Assembly: GCA_015178975.1 (NCBI GenBank)
Contig: WHVD01000121.1
Location: 1-64,000, forward strand
Direction of reading: 5' to 3'
Length of the DNA: 64,000 nt
Origin: Hysterangium stoloniferum
Lineage: Eukaryota; Basidiomycota; Agaricomycetes; Hysterangiales; Hysterangiaceae
The position numbers and the translations under genes were made by a program. Each line of letters begins with the position of its first letter. Position 1 is the first letter of the stretch. Below the pieces are notes generated by a model. It worked only from the letters and a program-made list of their open reading frames with translations, was not told the DNA's origin and did no database searches. Positions 19,672 to 30,686 of the stretch are shown here, piece by piece.

Positions 19672-21998
19672 ATGTCGCAGGAGCAACAACCCAAGCCCAA
19701 GTTCCCCAATTTCAAAAGAATACCACGACCCCAACCTACTAATACTTCTACCACGTCATCTCGTACTGAAAAAGTCGAGCACTCCACAGGTAATTCTGGA
19801 AGGTCTTCGTCAATACCCTCTGCCATGCAGGACAACACGGCGGGAATGTCCACCAATTCAGGGAACTCTACTCCATACGCTCCTCTCCCCTGACCTCAAT
19901 TTCCCAATTTCAAAAGAATACCTCGACCCCAAACGACAATTCCTCCTTCCCCACCCCCTGAAACAGAAATTTTCGAGCGTGTGGAGGAGACCTCATCATC
20001 CATGCACCATATGCGAATGGACTCCATTTCAAAAACTACACCCTGGTCCCCTGATACTTGGGGGGCTCCCTCGGGAACATGGAGTGAAATCCCACCACCT
20101 TCTCGTAGTATTTTCCCTTCTACCAAAGAGGAGATCAGGAAAAAATGGCAGTCCGAGGTTTTCTCTGCACAAGTCCAGGAGGAATTGAAAACACTCAAGT
20201 GGAAGAGAAGGGAGGAGTACTTAGAAGGACAGCGGAAGATGGGTGCTAGGGATAATGTCCCTTCGAGGTGGACACAACAGGAATGGAGGAGAATGGAAGG
20301 ACACAACAATCCTTCAATCATCACTCCCCCTTGGGGTCATAAATGGACACATTTCACTGAGACAGATTGCAGTGATGGGGGCACACCTTGCATTCGGAGT
20401 GTAGGACAGAAAAGCAGGAAAGGCAAAGGCGGAGTCACCTTCTACGATTGGGACAAGGTGCGAAGGATCAAACTACAAAGCATTGTATTGCAATGTGGGG
20501 ACGGAATTGCACTACCTCCCAGACCCCCTTCACAATGTGGACCTCAGGAATGGACCTACTGGATGGACCAGATGATCTTTCATCTGATTCGGAGGACAAT
20601 CAATTGCGCTACCCCACCTACAACAGCAAGTACCTTGGCACTGACTGCTATGAAGGTTTTCTACTCCCTGACACCATCCACTTCTTCACGAGTGACCCTA
20701 ACCAATGACAAAAACTGCTGACTTCTGTCAGAGTTTGGAGGGGGTATCATCCAGTCGACTCTGCCATGCCATCCAGCTCCACTCATCTTTCCCCACCACC
20801 GCACATCTCTTCTGTACCCCCACTACAGTGCTTCACACCCTTTTCAGAGTTGCCAGGAAGTCTTGAACCATCCACCGACCTACCTTTTCTTCCCCCTATA
20901 TCATTACCCCTCCCCGTTGTGGGACATTCCCTCATGCCACCACCCTCACCCGCATCCAAGCCTTCTCCAGCACCGCGGCCAACCCCACCCCTCCACACGT
21001 CACCTGACCCCCTTGTCACCACCCGGTCTCTCCTGACACCATTGCTCCCTGTGGTGGTGGACACTCCCTTGTTTCCTCACAAGTGCGGAGTCTGCTGCCT
21101 GCCTCTCCCTACTCCCCTTGCATTTCCCTGGGGAGCCCCATTCAACTATCTAATGTTTCATTAATGGATGTTGATCACCCTACCCCGGAAATTCTTGCAA
21201 CACCTATGGAGGAAGTCCTCGAGGCACCCCCTTCAGTCACAGAGGTCTCCAAGGAACCTCCCCCAGCAATGGATGTCTTCGAGGAACCTCTCTCCTTAAG
21301 TGAAAAGGCCAAAGGGAAGTGGAAAGCTGATGTTCACACCGACGAGCCCCTGGTCATTGACCCTTCCCCAGCCGACCCCATTCACAGCCCCCCGCCACAG
21401 CTGCCCTCTCCCTCTCACTCTCAGAATACGGCTGGCTCCTCTCGTCTCTTCCAGTCAAGTTGGATGTGTGTGTCCATTAATTACCCCTCAGACATCTTCA
21501 CTATGGGACACACGCTGATGTGACTAGGACCGAGTTTACGGCACCCTCTTCTTAAAGGGCATATTCAAGGGTATAGCAGGTCTCTCACGTTGTCAGACCA
21601 TATGAGTACGTTTTACTTATGCATCAGGAGCTTTCCATGTTTTGGTCCCTGCTTGTCGACTCCTCTTGTGTTCTTCCTGAGCATACACCAATCCACTCAG
21701 CTGTGGACCTCGTCGACCTGTTGGAGCAACTGTTGTCGGACTCTGGCACCTCAGGAGGGATTCCCCCTGGCAGAGACGTGAGCTCCTCACTGCTTCTCCT
21801 TCCTGCCCCGTCATCATTACACCCTCAGCCTCCTCTCATTGCCCACCTTACGGACGCTTCCACTGATCATGTTCGCACCATCATTCGAATGTGCCAGAAG
21901 GCCTACGGTCGTTGGGTCTCGTCAATCCAGAAGCTGGACGGGTTGACATCCACCAATGATGTTTCGAAGTGGGAGGACATTGCTCTTTCCTTTTGTGC
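19672..21998 (+). pseudogene. B extra sense ORF between pol and 3' LTR, broken
   Basis: This stretch is open in shifting frames: 19672-20721 with one TGA at 19891, then 20766-21164, 21083-21523, and 21619 to the H insertion. It lies where some Ty3/gypsy elements carry an additional gene. The N-terminus has a repeated peptide FPNFKRIPRPQ (nucleotides about 19699 and 19905). The middle is rich in Trp, Lys and Glu, and the next part is extremely Pro/Ser-rich with acidic Glu/Val segments. The last part resembles a helical domain. No transmembrane segment or signal peptide is seen, so an env-type protein is not supported. I do not recognise the family. Bases 19481-19671 hold no feature. Confidence 0.55.
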
Positions 21999-22068
21999 TG
22001 TTATGACCCGTTCCCGGATGTTTCAATATCCGACTTCCGATCTCCGACTACGGAACATCATAGTTACC

Positions 22069-22791
22069 TGTTAAGAACTAGAAACTGACTAATGTTGGTG
22101 GCCGACGGGGACCGATCGGAAGGACTTGGCTTCAGCTTAAGTGCTGCGCCCTCGCAAATATCCGTAGGTTGTCCTTAAATTTCGGACAGGCGAAGACTAA
22201 ATCCTAAGAAGGACCTTTCGGTGAGATACCGATCGGAACTGAAGGACAGGTCAAGTGTCGGGCCAAGGGATCGGGCCGAGAATGGGCGAGCACGCGCGAA
22301 GGCGGAAGGGGGGTTCTTCTAGTATGAGACTGCTACAGACGTATGAGGGTATTCTGAGTCGATATTCTGATTGCCTAGTAACTACAATTACAGCGGGTTC
22401 ATATACAAGTAACAGGCATCTGGAAAATACTAATGGGGAGAAGGGTGGAACACGGTATTAACAATAAGCTTGACTAGGAACGGGAAGTTTATGATTAGTT
22501 CGGAGGCCGATGATAAGCGAGAGCGGGATTACGATAAAAGGAAATGGTTCAAGGACTACAAATATAGATAGACATATGCGAAACATAAGATTGAATGGAT
22601 CAACATAATAAAAGGGGACGTATCAAAGTTTGACCAGACAATACAAGTTATTTTGACGTGGGCGTAAATGGAGTTTGATCTTCGCGAAACATTCGTCAGC
22701 TTCGGGGCCGATGGTTTCCGAGAGGATGACTTGAAATGTTGACAAGTGGCGATAACCTCGGGGCCGATAGGGTTGCGACACGGTCGTAACA
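22069..22791 (-). repeat. C2 3' LTR (723 bp)
   Basis: On the minus strand it runs from TGTTACGACC to GTTCTTAACA. It is preceded by AAAAGGGGAGATAC, the polypurine tract. It pairs with 28763-29485. Confidence 0.95.
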
Positions 22792-22883
22792 GTATCTCCC
22801 CTTTTGGCCGAAATCCCAAGGAGGCCGAAAATCTAGATCCCGTACGTAAAAACTTGTCGGGTACAGCTGGGTGTGTCAAACAT

Positions 22884-22914
22884 CATGTGACTCGGCAAAA
22901 GTTTGCATATAAAA
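22884..22914 (+). promoter_or_regulatory. antisense promoter in C2: CATGTGAC box and TATA box
   Basis: CATGTGAC (22884-22891) is followed by GCATATAAAAG (TATAAAA at 22908-22914), 51-57 bp before the ATG at 22965. It has the same arrangement as in C1 (5253-5224), although the flanking sequence differs, which supports a functional promoter opposite to the LTR promoter. Confidence 0.6.
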
Positions 22915-22964
22915 GTTTGAGAGTTCCTGGAGCTTGAAATTTCATTTCCCTTCCTTTAACCACC

Positions 22965-23630
22965 ATGACCATAGGCTCGGGGTCAAAGCCCTTCCTGGTT
23001 AGGTTAACAGTTGCGCCCATGTCGGTGCCGAGTGGTACGGCGAACGCGAAGGAGCATCGGCGTATACTCGAGCAGAAGAAAAAGGCGCGTGAAGAGGAGG
23101 AGCAGAAAGAGAAGGAGGAGTTGGTAGCCATCGAGGCTGAGGAAAAGAAACAGGCGGCAGAAGAGGCCGAGCGCAAGCACTGGGAAGCAGTGCTTGCAAA
23201 GAACAAGCAGCAGGAGGCTGATCGGGCGCGGGAGGAGGCGGCGAAAAAGAAGCGGGAGGGAAAGGTGAGTCAGCTCTGGTGTCTTTTGCGAACCTTACTG
23301 ACAATATTTGTTAGCGCAAGGCTGCAACGCCTTCAGAGTCCGATGACGAAGAGGGAGAGGAGGACGAGGAGGATGCACCGGGGCCGTCGAGCCCCAAGGT
23401 GGGTTCGGTTTCCTAAAATAAAACTTCCTAAATAATTTTTTCTATAGAAACAAAAGCAGGCCCCCAAGGCGGGGCCCGAAAATGACCCCAAGTGCAATCG
23501 GTGCACGAAACGGGGTCGAACCTGTCATCCCCGGACCAATGGTCGGGGCCGCACTTGTCAAGAGTGCGCTGATCGGTGGCTGTCGGTGCGGAGGAGGGTT
23601 CGGAGGTCAGAGAGGAGGGAGAAGTTGTAG
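22965..23630 (+). CDS. antisense Zn2Cys6-like coiled-coil gene inside C2 (3 exons, short form)
   Basis: Exons are 22965-23264, 23315-23398 and 23448-23630, with introns of 50 and 49 bp (GTGAGT..TAG and GTGGGT..TAG), giving 188 aa. Intron positions and phases are the same as in C1. Residues 1-100 are a Glu/Lys-rich coiled coil, 101-128 are acidic, and five cysteines follow with spacing C-x2-C-x6-C-x10-C-x2-C. The sixth Cys position is Val, and the protein stops about 100 residues earlier than in C1, so this copy is probably damaged at its C-terminus. It ends tail-to-tail with C2 pol, 109 bp apart. N-terminal identity to C1 is only around 60% by eye, although the pol genes are nearly identical. 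Confidence 0.7.
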
Positions 23631-23739
23631 AGGGAGAAACTTAGATAGTGAAATATATCGGTTTTTCTTTTAAACAAACAAATCATAGCGTGAAAACATA
23701 AGGCATAGTCGGAAAAAGGTCGGGTACCACGTGATAGAC

Positions 23740-26700
23740 TTATAAGGAATTGAGAGGACCGGGTTTGTTCAGATAAGCTTGGTGAAACCCTAAAACAATT
23801 TCCGAGGCATTACCGAGCTCTGTAGCTAGGATCCATGAAGTTTCTTCATCTGTACCTTCATAGCCAGCCCATTTGACCAAATAAAGTAATTTGCATGAGC
23901 GTCGGCGATTGTCGATTTTTGAGTCTAGGATTTCTGATATCTCGAATTCGGGTTCCCCATCAATAATCACGGGTGGAGGTGGTGGTTGTATGTGATCCGG
24001 TATATTGTTAGGAACACAAGGTTCTAACATAGATACATGAAATACCGGGTGCACTGCACGCATGTTGTCGGGGAGCCGAAGCGTCCATGAAAGCGTGCCG
24101 GCTTGTGCTATAACTTCAAAAGGACCTAAATATTTTTCAGAGAGCTTCTTAGAAGGTCTAGTAGTTCGGAAAAACTCGGCTTTAACGAATACTCGGTCTC
24201 CGATCTTGAAAACAGGAGGTGGAAGTCGGTTTTTATCCGCAGACTGTTGGTATCGTTCTTGAGCCATTGCGATAGTTTTACGAAGTTCTTGATGTAGCTC
24301 GTCGAGGTTTGTAACAAAGTCTTGAGCATGGGCGGATGCGAGATCGCGTTCCAGGTGGATTGCGATGTTGGGGTTGTAGCCTTTATTTGTGAAGAAAGGC
24401 GAAATGCCAGTAGTGGCATTCGGTGCGTTGTTGTATGCGAATTCGGCCAGCGGTAGTAGTGATTTCCAATTGTCTTGTTGATAGTTGCAATAGACACGGA
24501 TGTATTGCTCCAAGGTTTGATTCATGCGTTCGGTTTGTCCATCGCCTTCCGGGTGATAGCCCGAAGTGAAATGTAACTTCATGTCTAGTGCTTTTCCGAG
24601 TGACCTAAAGAAGTGAGAGACAAACTCGGAGCCGCGATCGGATGTGACATGCGACGGAACGCCATGCTTGGAAAATACATGGGTAACGAATAATTCAGCT
24701 AACTGTACAGATGTTATCGTGTCATATGTTGGAATGAAAATACTTTGCTTTGAGAGCCGATCCACAACAACTAGGATTGCTGTGTGACCTTCGGATGCCG
24801 GTAGGTGCTCGATAAAATCCATAGAAATCGAGTTCCAAGGTTTTTCCGGTATCGGTAATTGTTTGAGTAGGCCATATGGTTTGTGTCGCTGTGATTTAGA
24901 GCGTAAACAAGTAGTACAAGATTTACAATAGTGCTTAACAAAATCTCGGATGCCGGGCCATGTATATTCTCTTCTAATGAGTGAGAGGGTCTTATTGAGG
25001 CCAAAATGTCCTGAGATTGGGTGGTCGTGCTTATGTTGTAGGATTCGCAGCCGAAGGGTGTCGGAATCCGGTACATAAATGCGATTGTCAAGTCGAATGA
25101 AACCTTGTGAGTCTAATGACCATCGGGGTTGATCGGGGTCGGACGGGTTATCAAGGTGTGCTTTGGTGACTGGGTCTAATGGAATTGCCGATAGTATATC
25201 TTGATGTAACTTTTCGGTATCCATAAGGATAACACTTCGCAAGACTGGATGAATGAGGTAAGTGGCTCGGATAGATGCGGACAGTTGTTCCGATGAAAAC
25301 ATAGGTTTGAAATTATGCGGATTAACTGTGGCGTAGTCGCTACTCCCCTCTTTAGGATAGACGTCCCATCGTCTAGTCATAGCGTCGGGTTTTCCACCAA
25401 GGCGGCCGGGACGGAAGCGAATTACCATGTTGAAAGCGGAGAGGTATTCGGACCATCGAGCTTGTCGATGGGTGAGAAGTTTTGTGGTTGAAAAGTAAAC
25501 TAAATTTTTGTGGTCTGTAATAACATCTACCGGGTGGGCCGAGCCCTCCAAATAATGTCGCCATGTCTTGAAAGCTTCAAATATTGCGAGTAATTCCTTA
25601 TCGTGAACGTCGTAGTTGAGTTCGGGTGCCGAAAATGTGCGAGACAGAAAAGCTACTGGGTGTACTTCACCATTGGTGTCCAGAATGGACAATATCACGG
25701 CAAGCGCATAGTCCGAAGCATCAGTTTCCACGATGAGTTGAACGTCGGGTTTCCAGTGCGACAAAATAGGGGCGGATGTAAACGCACTTTTCAATTCCTG
25801 GAATGCTGATCGGCATTCGTCGGAGAAATTCCACAGGGTGTCTTTGCGAGTAAGACGAGTGAGCGGAACGGTAATTTTTGAGTAATTGTGAATGAAACGG
25901 CGATAAAAATTGGTGAAGCCTAAAAAGGACTGAATATCTTTAACCTTTCGGGGTTCCGGCCAATCTTGAATGACTTGAATTTTAGCGTCGTCCATGCGGA
26001 GACCGTCGGGTCCCATCATGAAGCCTAAGTATTCAACCGTGTCAACATCAAAAGAACATTTTTTACCATTCGCAAAACGACCATGTTTTCAGAGTCTTCG
26101 GAGGACTTCACGGACGTGTTCATCATGAAGTGTAGGGTCTTCGGAGAAGATGAGGATGTCGTCTAGGTACACAATGACAAAGACGTCAAGGAGGTCGGAA
26201 AAGATGTCGTTGATAAAACGTTGAAAGACCGACGGAGCGTTGGTGAGGCCGAAAGGCATTACTAACCATTCAAAGGAGCCATAGCGAGTGCGAAAAGCCG
26301 TTTTCCATTCGTCACCTTCGGCGATCCGAACCAAATGATAGGCATGTTTGAGATCTATCTTTGTATAAATTCGGGCCTTCCGAGGGGCATTGAGTAAATC
26401 AAAGATTAATGGTAATGGGTACTTGTCTTTTCGAGTAATTGCGTTTAGTCCTCGAAAGTCAACGCAAAGTCGAAGGGAACCGTCTTTTTTCCGAACGAAT
26501 AGGACAGGGGCTCCATAAGGAGACTTTGAGGGTCGGATAAAACCTATAGCCAAATGTTCGTCCAAGAAATCTCGGATAGCCGATAATTTGGACTGCAAGA
26601 GAGGATAAACTGGGCCTAGGGGCGGATGTGAACCATCTTCAATATCAATTTTCAAATTGTAAGGCCTGTGAGGGGCGAGTCGATCGGCTTTTTGTTTACT

Positions 26701-27552
26701 GAAGACATCTGCAAATTCATGGTATTTTTTAGGAACACCTTCTAAATCTGCGATCGGTTCGGTCACCAGGGATGCAAAGCGACCGGTGACTTCGTCAACT
26801 TTAAGATTGACTGTAAATGCTCGGGAGCCATCCAACTTGATGGCTCTCATAAAAGCTGCGGCGTTTATTAGAGAGACGGGCGGCAGAGAGCTCGGATTTG
26901 CCACGGGGGCCGGAGGTGCTGTAGAGGCCATATTTGCCAAAACAGGTGGAAGCGGACCAGTCGTATCGGGTGCCGACGGGGTTCGGAAATGGATACTGCC
27001 CAATACCCAATCAATCAACGGATTATAGCGGGCGAGCCAGTTATGTCCTAGAACCACGGAGCAACTCGAGTCCAACTGTGTTACAAAAAACGTAACTGTC
27101 TGAAAGGTTCCACACAGGAACCGAAGTCGGAGTTCGCAGGCTTGTGAGATTACGGAGTTTGAGGTACCATCAAAAAGTCGGAGCGGAATCGGATCTATTG
27201 CATAGGTTTTCAACTGTTTTTTTCGGGAAAAACTTGTATCTATAAAACAATGGGTTGAACCTGAATCTATGACAGCTCGAAAAGTGAAACTCCCGAGAGG
27301 TTCCAAAGTAAGATTTATGAACAAAGAATTAGGATCATACAAGGCGGATGCGTTAAGATGACAATTTTCCGGTGTGCGAGGAGATTCAACGCAACTCTCC
27401 AACCGCACGGAATCCAGAGAGTTGCTTAATCTTTTTTCGACTCGGCAGCCGGCTTGGCCGGTTGTGAGGTCGTGGCCGTATTGGCCGATCGGGCTTTTGT
27501 GGCTTTTGGGCATGCAGCGACTCGGTGTCCGGGATCTGCACACAACAAACAA
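23740..27552 (-). pseudogene. pol: C2 Pol, one nonsense codon
   Basis: It has the same domain order as C1: protease VIDSGSTHCFID near 27240, RT with YLDD near 26170, RNase H TDASDYALA near 25710, integrase, and a chromodomain ending at the stop at 23740. A single TGA at 26091-26089 stands where C1 has CGA (Arg) in the RT, a C-to-T change at CpG. Otherwise the frame is open and the catalytic motifs are kept. The pol frame overlaps the end of gag and is -1 relative to it. Confidence 0.92.
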
Positions 27553-28724
27553 AGGTTGTTGTCCCTTCGGCGTTGCTTTTCCTGTGGTAGGAGCTTGCCA
27601 TCGGAGCCGAGTGTGCCAGTTAAGTCGGGTTTGTCTTTGTCTTGAGACTTATTCGACTGTTTGCCCTTGCCTTTTTTGTCGTTAGACCCTTTGTTTTCGG
27701 ACTTCTTATCGGAAGTCGAGTTGCCAGTGTTATTGGTGTTTTGGTTACCAGACTTGTTGGCATTCTTGTTGTCCGATGATTTTTTGTCCGACGAATTTTC
27801 GCGACTGATTTCCGAACGTCCTTCCCAGTATCGAGCGTCTGCGTTTTGGGCTTTCAGGCGCATGAGAGGGAGGGTTTTTGGCTTGCCGGTCTCTCCTTTG
27901 GAAACTTCGTCTTTGAGGCGAGATGGAAGGCCGGAGTAAAACTGGTAACGGAGGGCCGAATCGCCCCAGTCGCAACGCGCGGCGAGGTTGTTGAACTGGA
28001 CAATATAATCGGTGATGCGCTGAGTGTCTTTCATTTTGAGATTAGAAAGCGCAGTTTCGGCATCGCCGGTTTGGTCGTAGGGACCGAAATTGGTTTCGAG
28101 TTCCTCAACAAAGGCATTCCAATCGTGGAGCCAATCGGGGTCTTCGGAGGTGAGGCCAGAAAATGCAGGTTCAAACCAGGCTGCTGCGGAGTCCTTAAGG
28201 TATGAGAGTGTGAAGTTTACCTTTCGGTCATCGGTTGCGAATGCAGCCGGGCGGTCCCGAAAGTTGAATCGACATTGCATCAGGAATGTCGGCAATTTCT
28301 TCGGGTTTGAGCCAGTAAATGGCTCGGGTTTGTTGACTCGGGTTTGCCCAGGTTCCTTTTCCTTGATATTGCTTTTAAGGAATTCATTAAGGGATCCTAG
28401 AGTACCTGAAAACAATTCCCATGTTTCTTCAGGGTCGAGAGCCGGTTTCTTCTTTGCAGACTTCTTGGAGCCACTAGCCTGAGGTTGGTCGCCATCCTCG
28501 GGTTCGTGTTCTGAAACTGGTTGATTGTTAATCTCCTCAGTTGCTTCGGGATCGGTTGCTTCAGTTACTTCTTCAGCATCGCCGGTAATCTCCACAAAGC
28601 GAGATTCTTCGGAGGTTTCTGGTAACGGAGTTCTCTGAGTAGCTCGGGCTGTATACAGAAAAGGAGACTTGAGAGTGGAAGATTCTGCTTCGCCGCTAGG
28701 CTTGGCATTTTTCCTCGGAGGCAT
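27426..28724 (-). CDS. gag: C2 Gag polyprotein
   Basis: The 432-aa frame starts at ATG 28724, 38 bp inside the 5' LTR. The N-terminus is acidic and low-complexity. The central capsid-type domain (about residues 130-260) has the motif pattern AFATDDRKVNFTLSYLK..AAAWFEP typical of Ty3/gypsy Gag. An Asn/Ser/Lys-rich linker follows, then one CCHC zinc knuckle CLLCADPGHRVAAC near residue 400, then a short tail. It would assemble virus-like particles and bind the genomic RNA. A run of six A residues (minus strand, 27437-27432) just before the stop is the likely point of -1 shifting into pol. The frame is intact. Confidence 0.93.
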   Translation of the reverse strand: MPPRKNAKPSGEAESSTLKSPFLYTARATQRTPLPETSEESRFVEITGDAEEVTEATDPEATEEINNQPVSEHEPEDGDQPQASGSKKSAKKKPALDPEETWELFSGTLGSLNEFLKSNIKEKEPGQTRVNKPEPFTGSNPKKLPTFLMQCRFNFRDRPAAFATDDRKVNFTLSYLKDSAAAWFEPAFSGLTSEDPDWLHDWNAFVEELETNFGPYDQTGDAETALSNLKMKDTQRITDYIVQFNNLAARCDWGDSALRYQFYSGLPSRLKDEVSKGETGKPKTLPLMRLKAQNADARYWEGRSEISRENSSDKKSSDNKNANKSGNQNTNNTGNSTSDKKSENKGSNDKKGKGKQSNKSQDKDKPDLTGTLGSDGKLLPQEKQRRRDNNLCLLCADPGHRVAACPKATKARSANTATTSQPAKPAAESKKD

Positions 28725-28762
28725 GTTTAGACGGAAAATGCGAGTGTGAAATCAGAATATAC

Positions 28763-29485
28763 TGTTAAGAACTAGAAACTGACTAATGTCGGTGGCCAAC
28801 GGGGACCGATCGGAAGGACTTGGCTTCAGCTTAAGTGCTGCGCCCTCGCAAATATCCGTAGGTTGTCCTTAAATTTCGGACAGGCGAAGACTAAATCCTA
28901 AGAAGGACCTTTCGGTGAGATACCGATCGGAACTGAAGGACAGGTCAAGTGTCGGGCCAAGGGATCGGGCCGAGAATGGGCGAGCGCGCGCGAAGGTGGA
29001 AGGGGGGTTCTTCTAGTATGAGACTGCTACAGACATATGAGGGTATTCTGAGTCGATATTCTGATTGCCTAGTAACTACAATTACAGCGGGTTCATATAC
29101 AAGTAACAGGCGTCTGGAAAATACTAATGGGGAGAAGGGCGGAACACGGTATTAACAATAAGCTTGACTAGGAACGGGAAGTTTATGATTAGTTCGGAGG
29201 CCGATGATAACCGAGAGCGGGATTACGATAAAAGGAAATGGTTCAAGGACTACAAATATAGATAGACATATGCGAAACATAAGATTGAACGGATCAACAT
29301 AATAAAAGGGGACGTATCAAAGTTTGACCAGACAATACGAGTTATTTTGACATGGGCGTAAATGGAGTTTGATCTTCGCGAAACATTCGTCAGCTTCGGG
29401 GCCGATGGTTTCCGAGAGGATGACTTGAAACGTTGACAAGTGGCGATAACCTCAGGGCCGATAGGGTTGCGACACAGTCGTAACA
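28763..29485 (-). repeat. C2 5' LTR (723 bp)
   Basis: Partner of 22069-22791. Differences between the two are mainly C/T or G/A changes, many at CpG. The inner edge is followed on the minus strand by GTATATTCTGATTTCACAC, and no obvious tRNA-complementary TGG start is present there. Priming may therefore not be by a standard tRNA end (inference). Confidence 0.95.
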
Positions 29486-29952
29486 TTACCGTATCATCCG
29501 CGTTCTTCCCTTGTTCCGCATTTGGTAATTTGTCCGTTGACAAGTATTCACTCGTTTGTTTGTTGTATTCCCGTTTCGGAATATTGTCTCCCTAATATGT
29601 CTTATTGTATTTCCGTTTTAAGAACATTTCCGTTTCCGTCTTATTATGGTCTTAGTTTGTAGTACAATAACAAGTAGACTTATATTAGTTTCCGCGAATT
29701 TGTACTTTACCTTAGATCTGATATCGACTTAGTTTCTTATTCCTTCTCCCGTCTTTCTGTACGCTCGATATTCGGAACTCTTCGGAACTCTGAATATCCG
29801 TATCTTCCATTGTAAGTCTCACCTCTGAAATTAAGGACTTTGAGTGTTTGCGTAGAGGCGCAGCACATAAGCTGAAGCCGACATCCTGACCCTATCCGAT
29901 AGTTCCCGACTTCCCGGTGACTTTCCGATAGTTCTGGAATAAGTTCCCAACA

Positions 29953-30087
29953 TGGCACTTAACACGCAAGTGTCTCGCCTGAGGAAACACTATCCTCCAC
30001 CTTGGAGGTTCATCGCAGGATGCATGGGGAGGAGTTCCAAGCATCCTTCGCCACCTTCTTTGACATAGCTCTTCGACCTGGGGGCAC
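29953..30087 (+). other. B 3' end with polypurine tract
   Basis: This short piece between H and the B 3' LTR continues the extra ORF of B for some codons (NTQVSRLRKHYPPPWRF...). It ends in CCTGGGGGCAC, the polypurine tract directly before the LTR. Confidence 0.6.
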
Positions 30088-30686
30088 TGTGAGAGGTACG
30101 GCGAAATATACTCAGGAAATATAGTCGGATAAACTCATACTATATTTCCTTTATTATTTCTATTTTCTCTCTATTTTATTATACACTTATAATTAGTTCG
30201 ACGACCTATGTTTGCAGTACATCGACTCTTGTGGGCGCATACACGCCAGACTTATGTATTCTAGTGCCCATAGTTAAAACTCAGACACTTTTTTTTACCT
30301 CGTAACCACGACTTACCCAGACACACAGTAAGTGTCCTGTAAGTTGTGATTGAGGTATCGTCTCAACCGTCACAGACGGGCTTCAACTATCTAAGCATTC
30401 TTGGTTTCGAACTGTACCAGTCAAAACCTTATCTATATCTCAATCCACATGGACAACATCCACGCTACTCTATCATTCAACTCTCGTTATTTGTTTCAAC
30501 ACTCGAGCAGTCACTTGGGATCATACCTACGGTCGATTCCTTTATTTCATTGTAGCTATCTACTCTACTTAGATAGTTACTTCATTCGGACGTATCGAAC
30601 TAAATAGTCAATACAACTACATGTCATACCTAAACGGTCGATATTCTTTGTATATAGAATGGTTAGAACTTCCACCACTCTTCACA
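30088..30686 (+). repeat. B 3' LTR (599 bp)
   Basis: It matches 9347-9977 from TGTGAGAGG to CTTCACA, shortened by a 30-odd bp internal deletion. It is followed by the CTGGG duplication and then by RT sequence of element A. Confidence 0.92.

Larger units (their letters stand above)
22069..29485 (-). mobile_element. C2: near-complete chromovirus, 7.4 kb
   Basis: It is flanked by a perfect TTACC duplication (22064-22068 and 29486-29490) and has two 723-bp LTRs. In the minus direction the order is 5' LTR (29485-28763), gag, pol, then on the opposite strand a three-exon gene, then a purine tract and the 3' LTR (22791-22069). The LTRs differ at roughly 14 positions by eye, nearly all transitions. 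Apart from one stop in pol it appears intact. It is inserted into solo LTR H, which itself lies in B. Confidence 0.96.
21999..29952 (+). mobile_element. H: solo LTR of a C-related family, split by C2
   Basis: It begins TGTTATGACCCG (21999) and ends TTCCCAACA (29952). The halves 21999-22068 and 29486-29952 rejoin to about 530 bp once C2 and one TTACC copy are removed. The end (GGCGCAGCACATAAGCTGAAG...) clearly resembles the U5 end of the C LTRs (GGCGCAGCATATAAGCTGAAG), and the start resembles TGTTACGAC, so it is a sister family. No internal element is left. The 5 bases on the two sides (TGTGC and TGGCA) do not match, so its target-site duplication is unclear. Confidence 0.65.
9347..30686 (+). 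mobile_element. B: Ty3/gypsy element inserted in A, with nested insertions
   Basis: It is bounded by LTRs beginning TGTGAGAGG and ending CTCTTCACA, with a perfect 5-bp duplication CTGGG at 9342-9346 and 30687-30691. The span is 21.3 kb, but about 10 kb of that is later insertions (G1, H, C2). Its own order is 5' LTR, gag, protease, RT, RNase H, integrase, chromodomain, an extra sense ORF, polypurine tract (CTGGGGGCAC before 30088) and 3' LTR. All coding parts are broken by stops (mostly TGA) and frameshifts. Confidence 0.92.

Noticed and set aside
19672..21998. Envelope gene in B
   Set aside because: No signal peptide, membrane segment or cysteine-rich surface-type region is visible.
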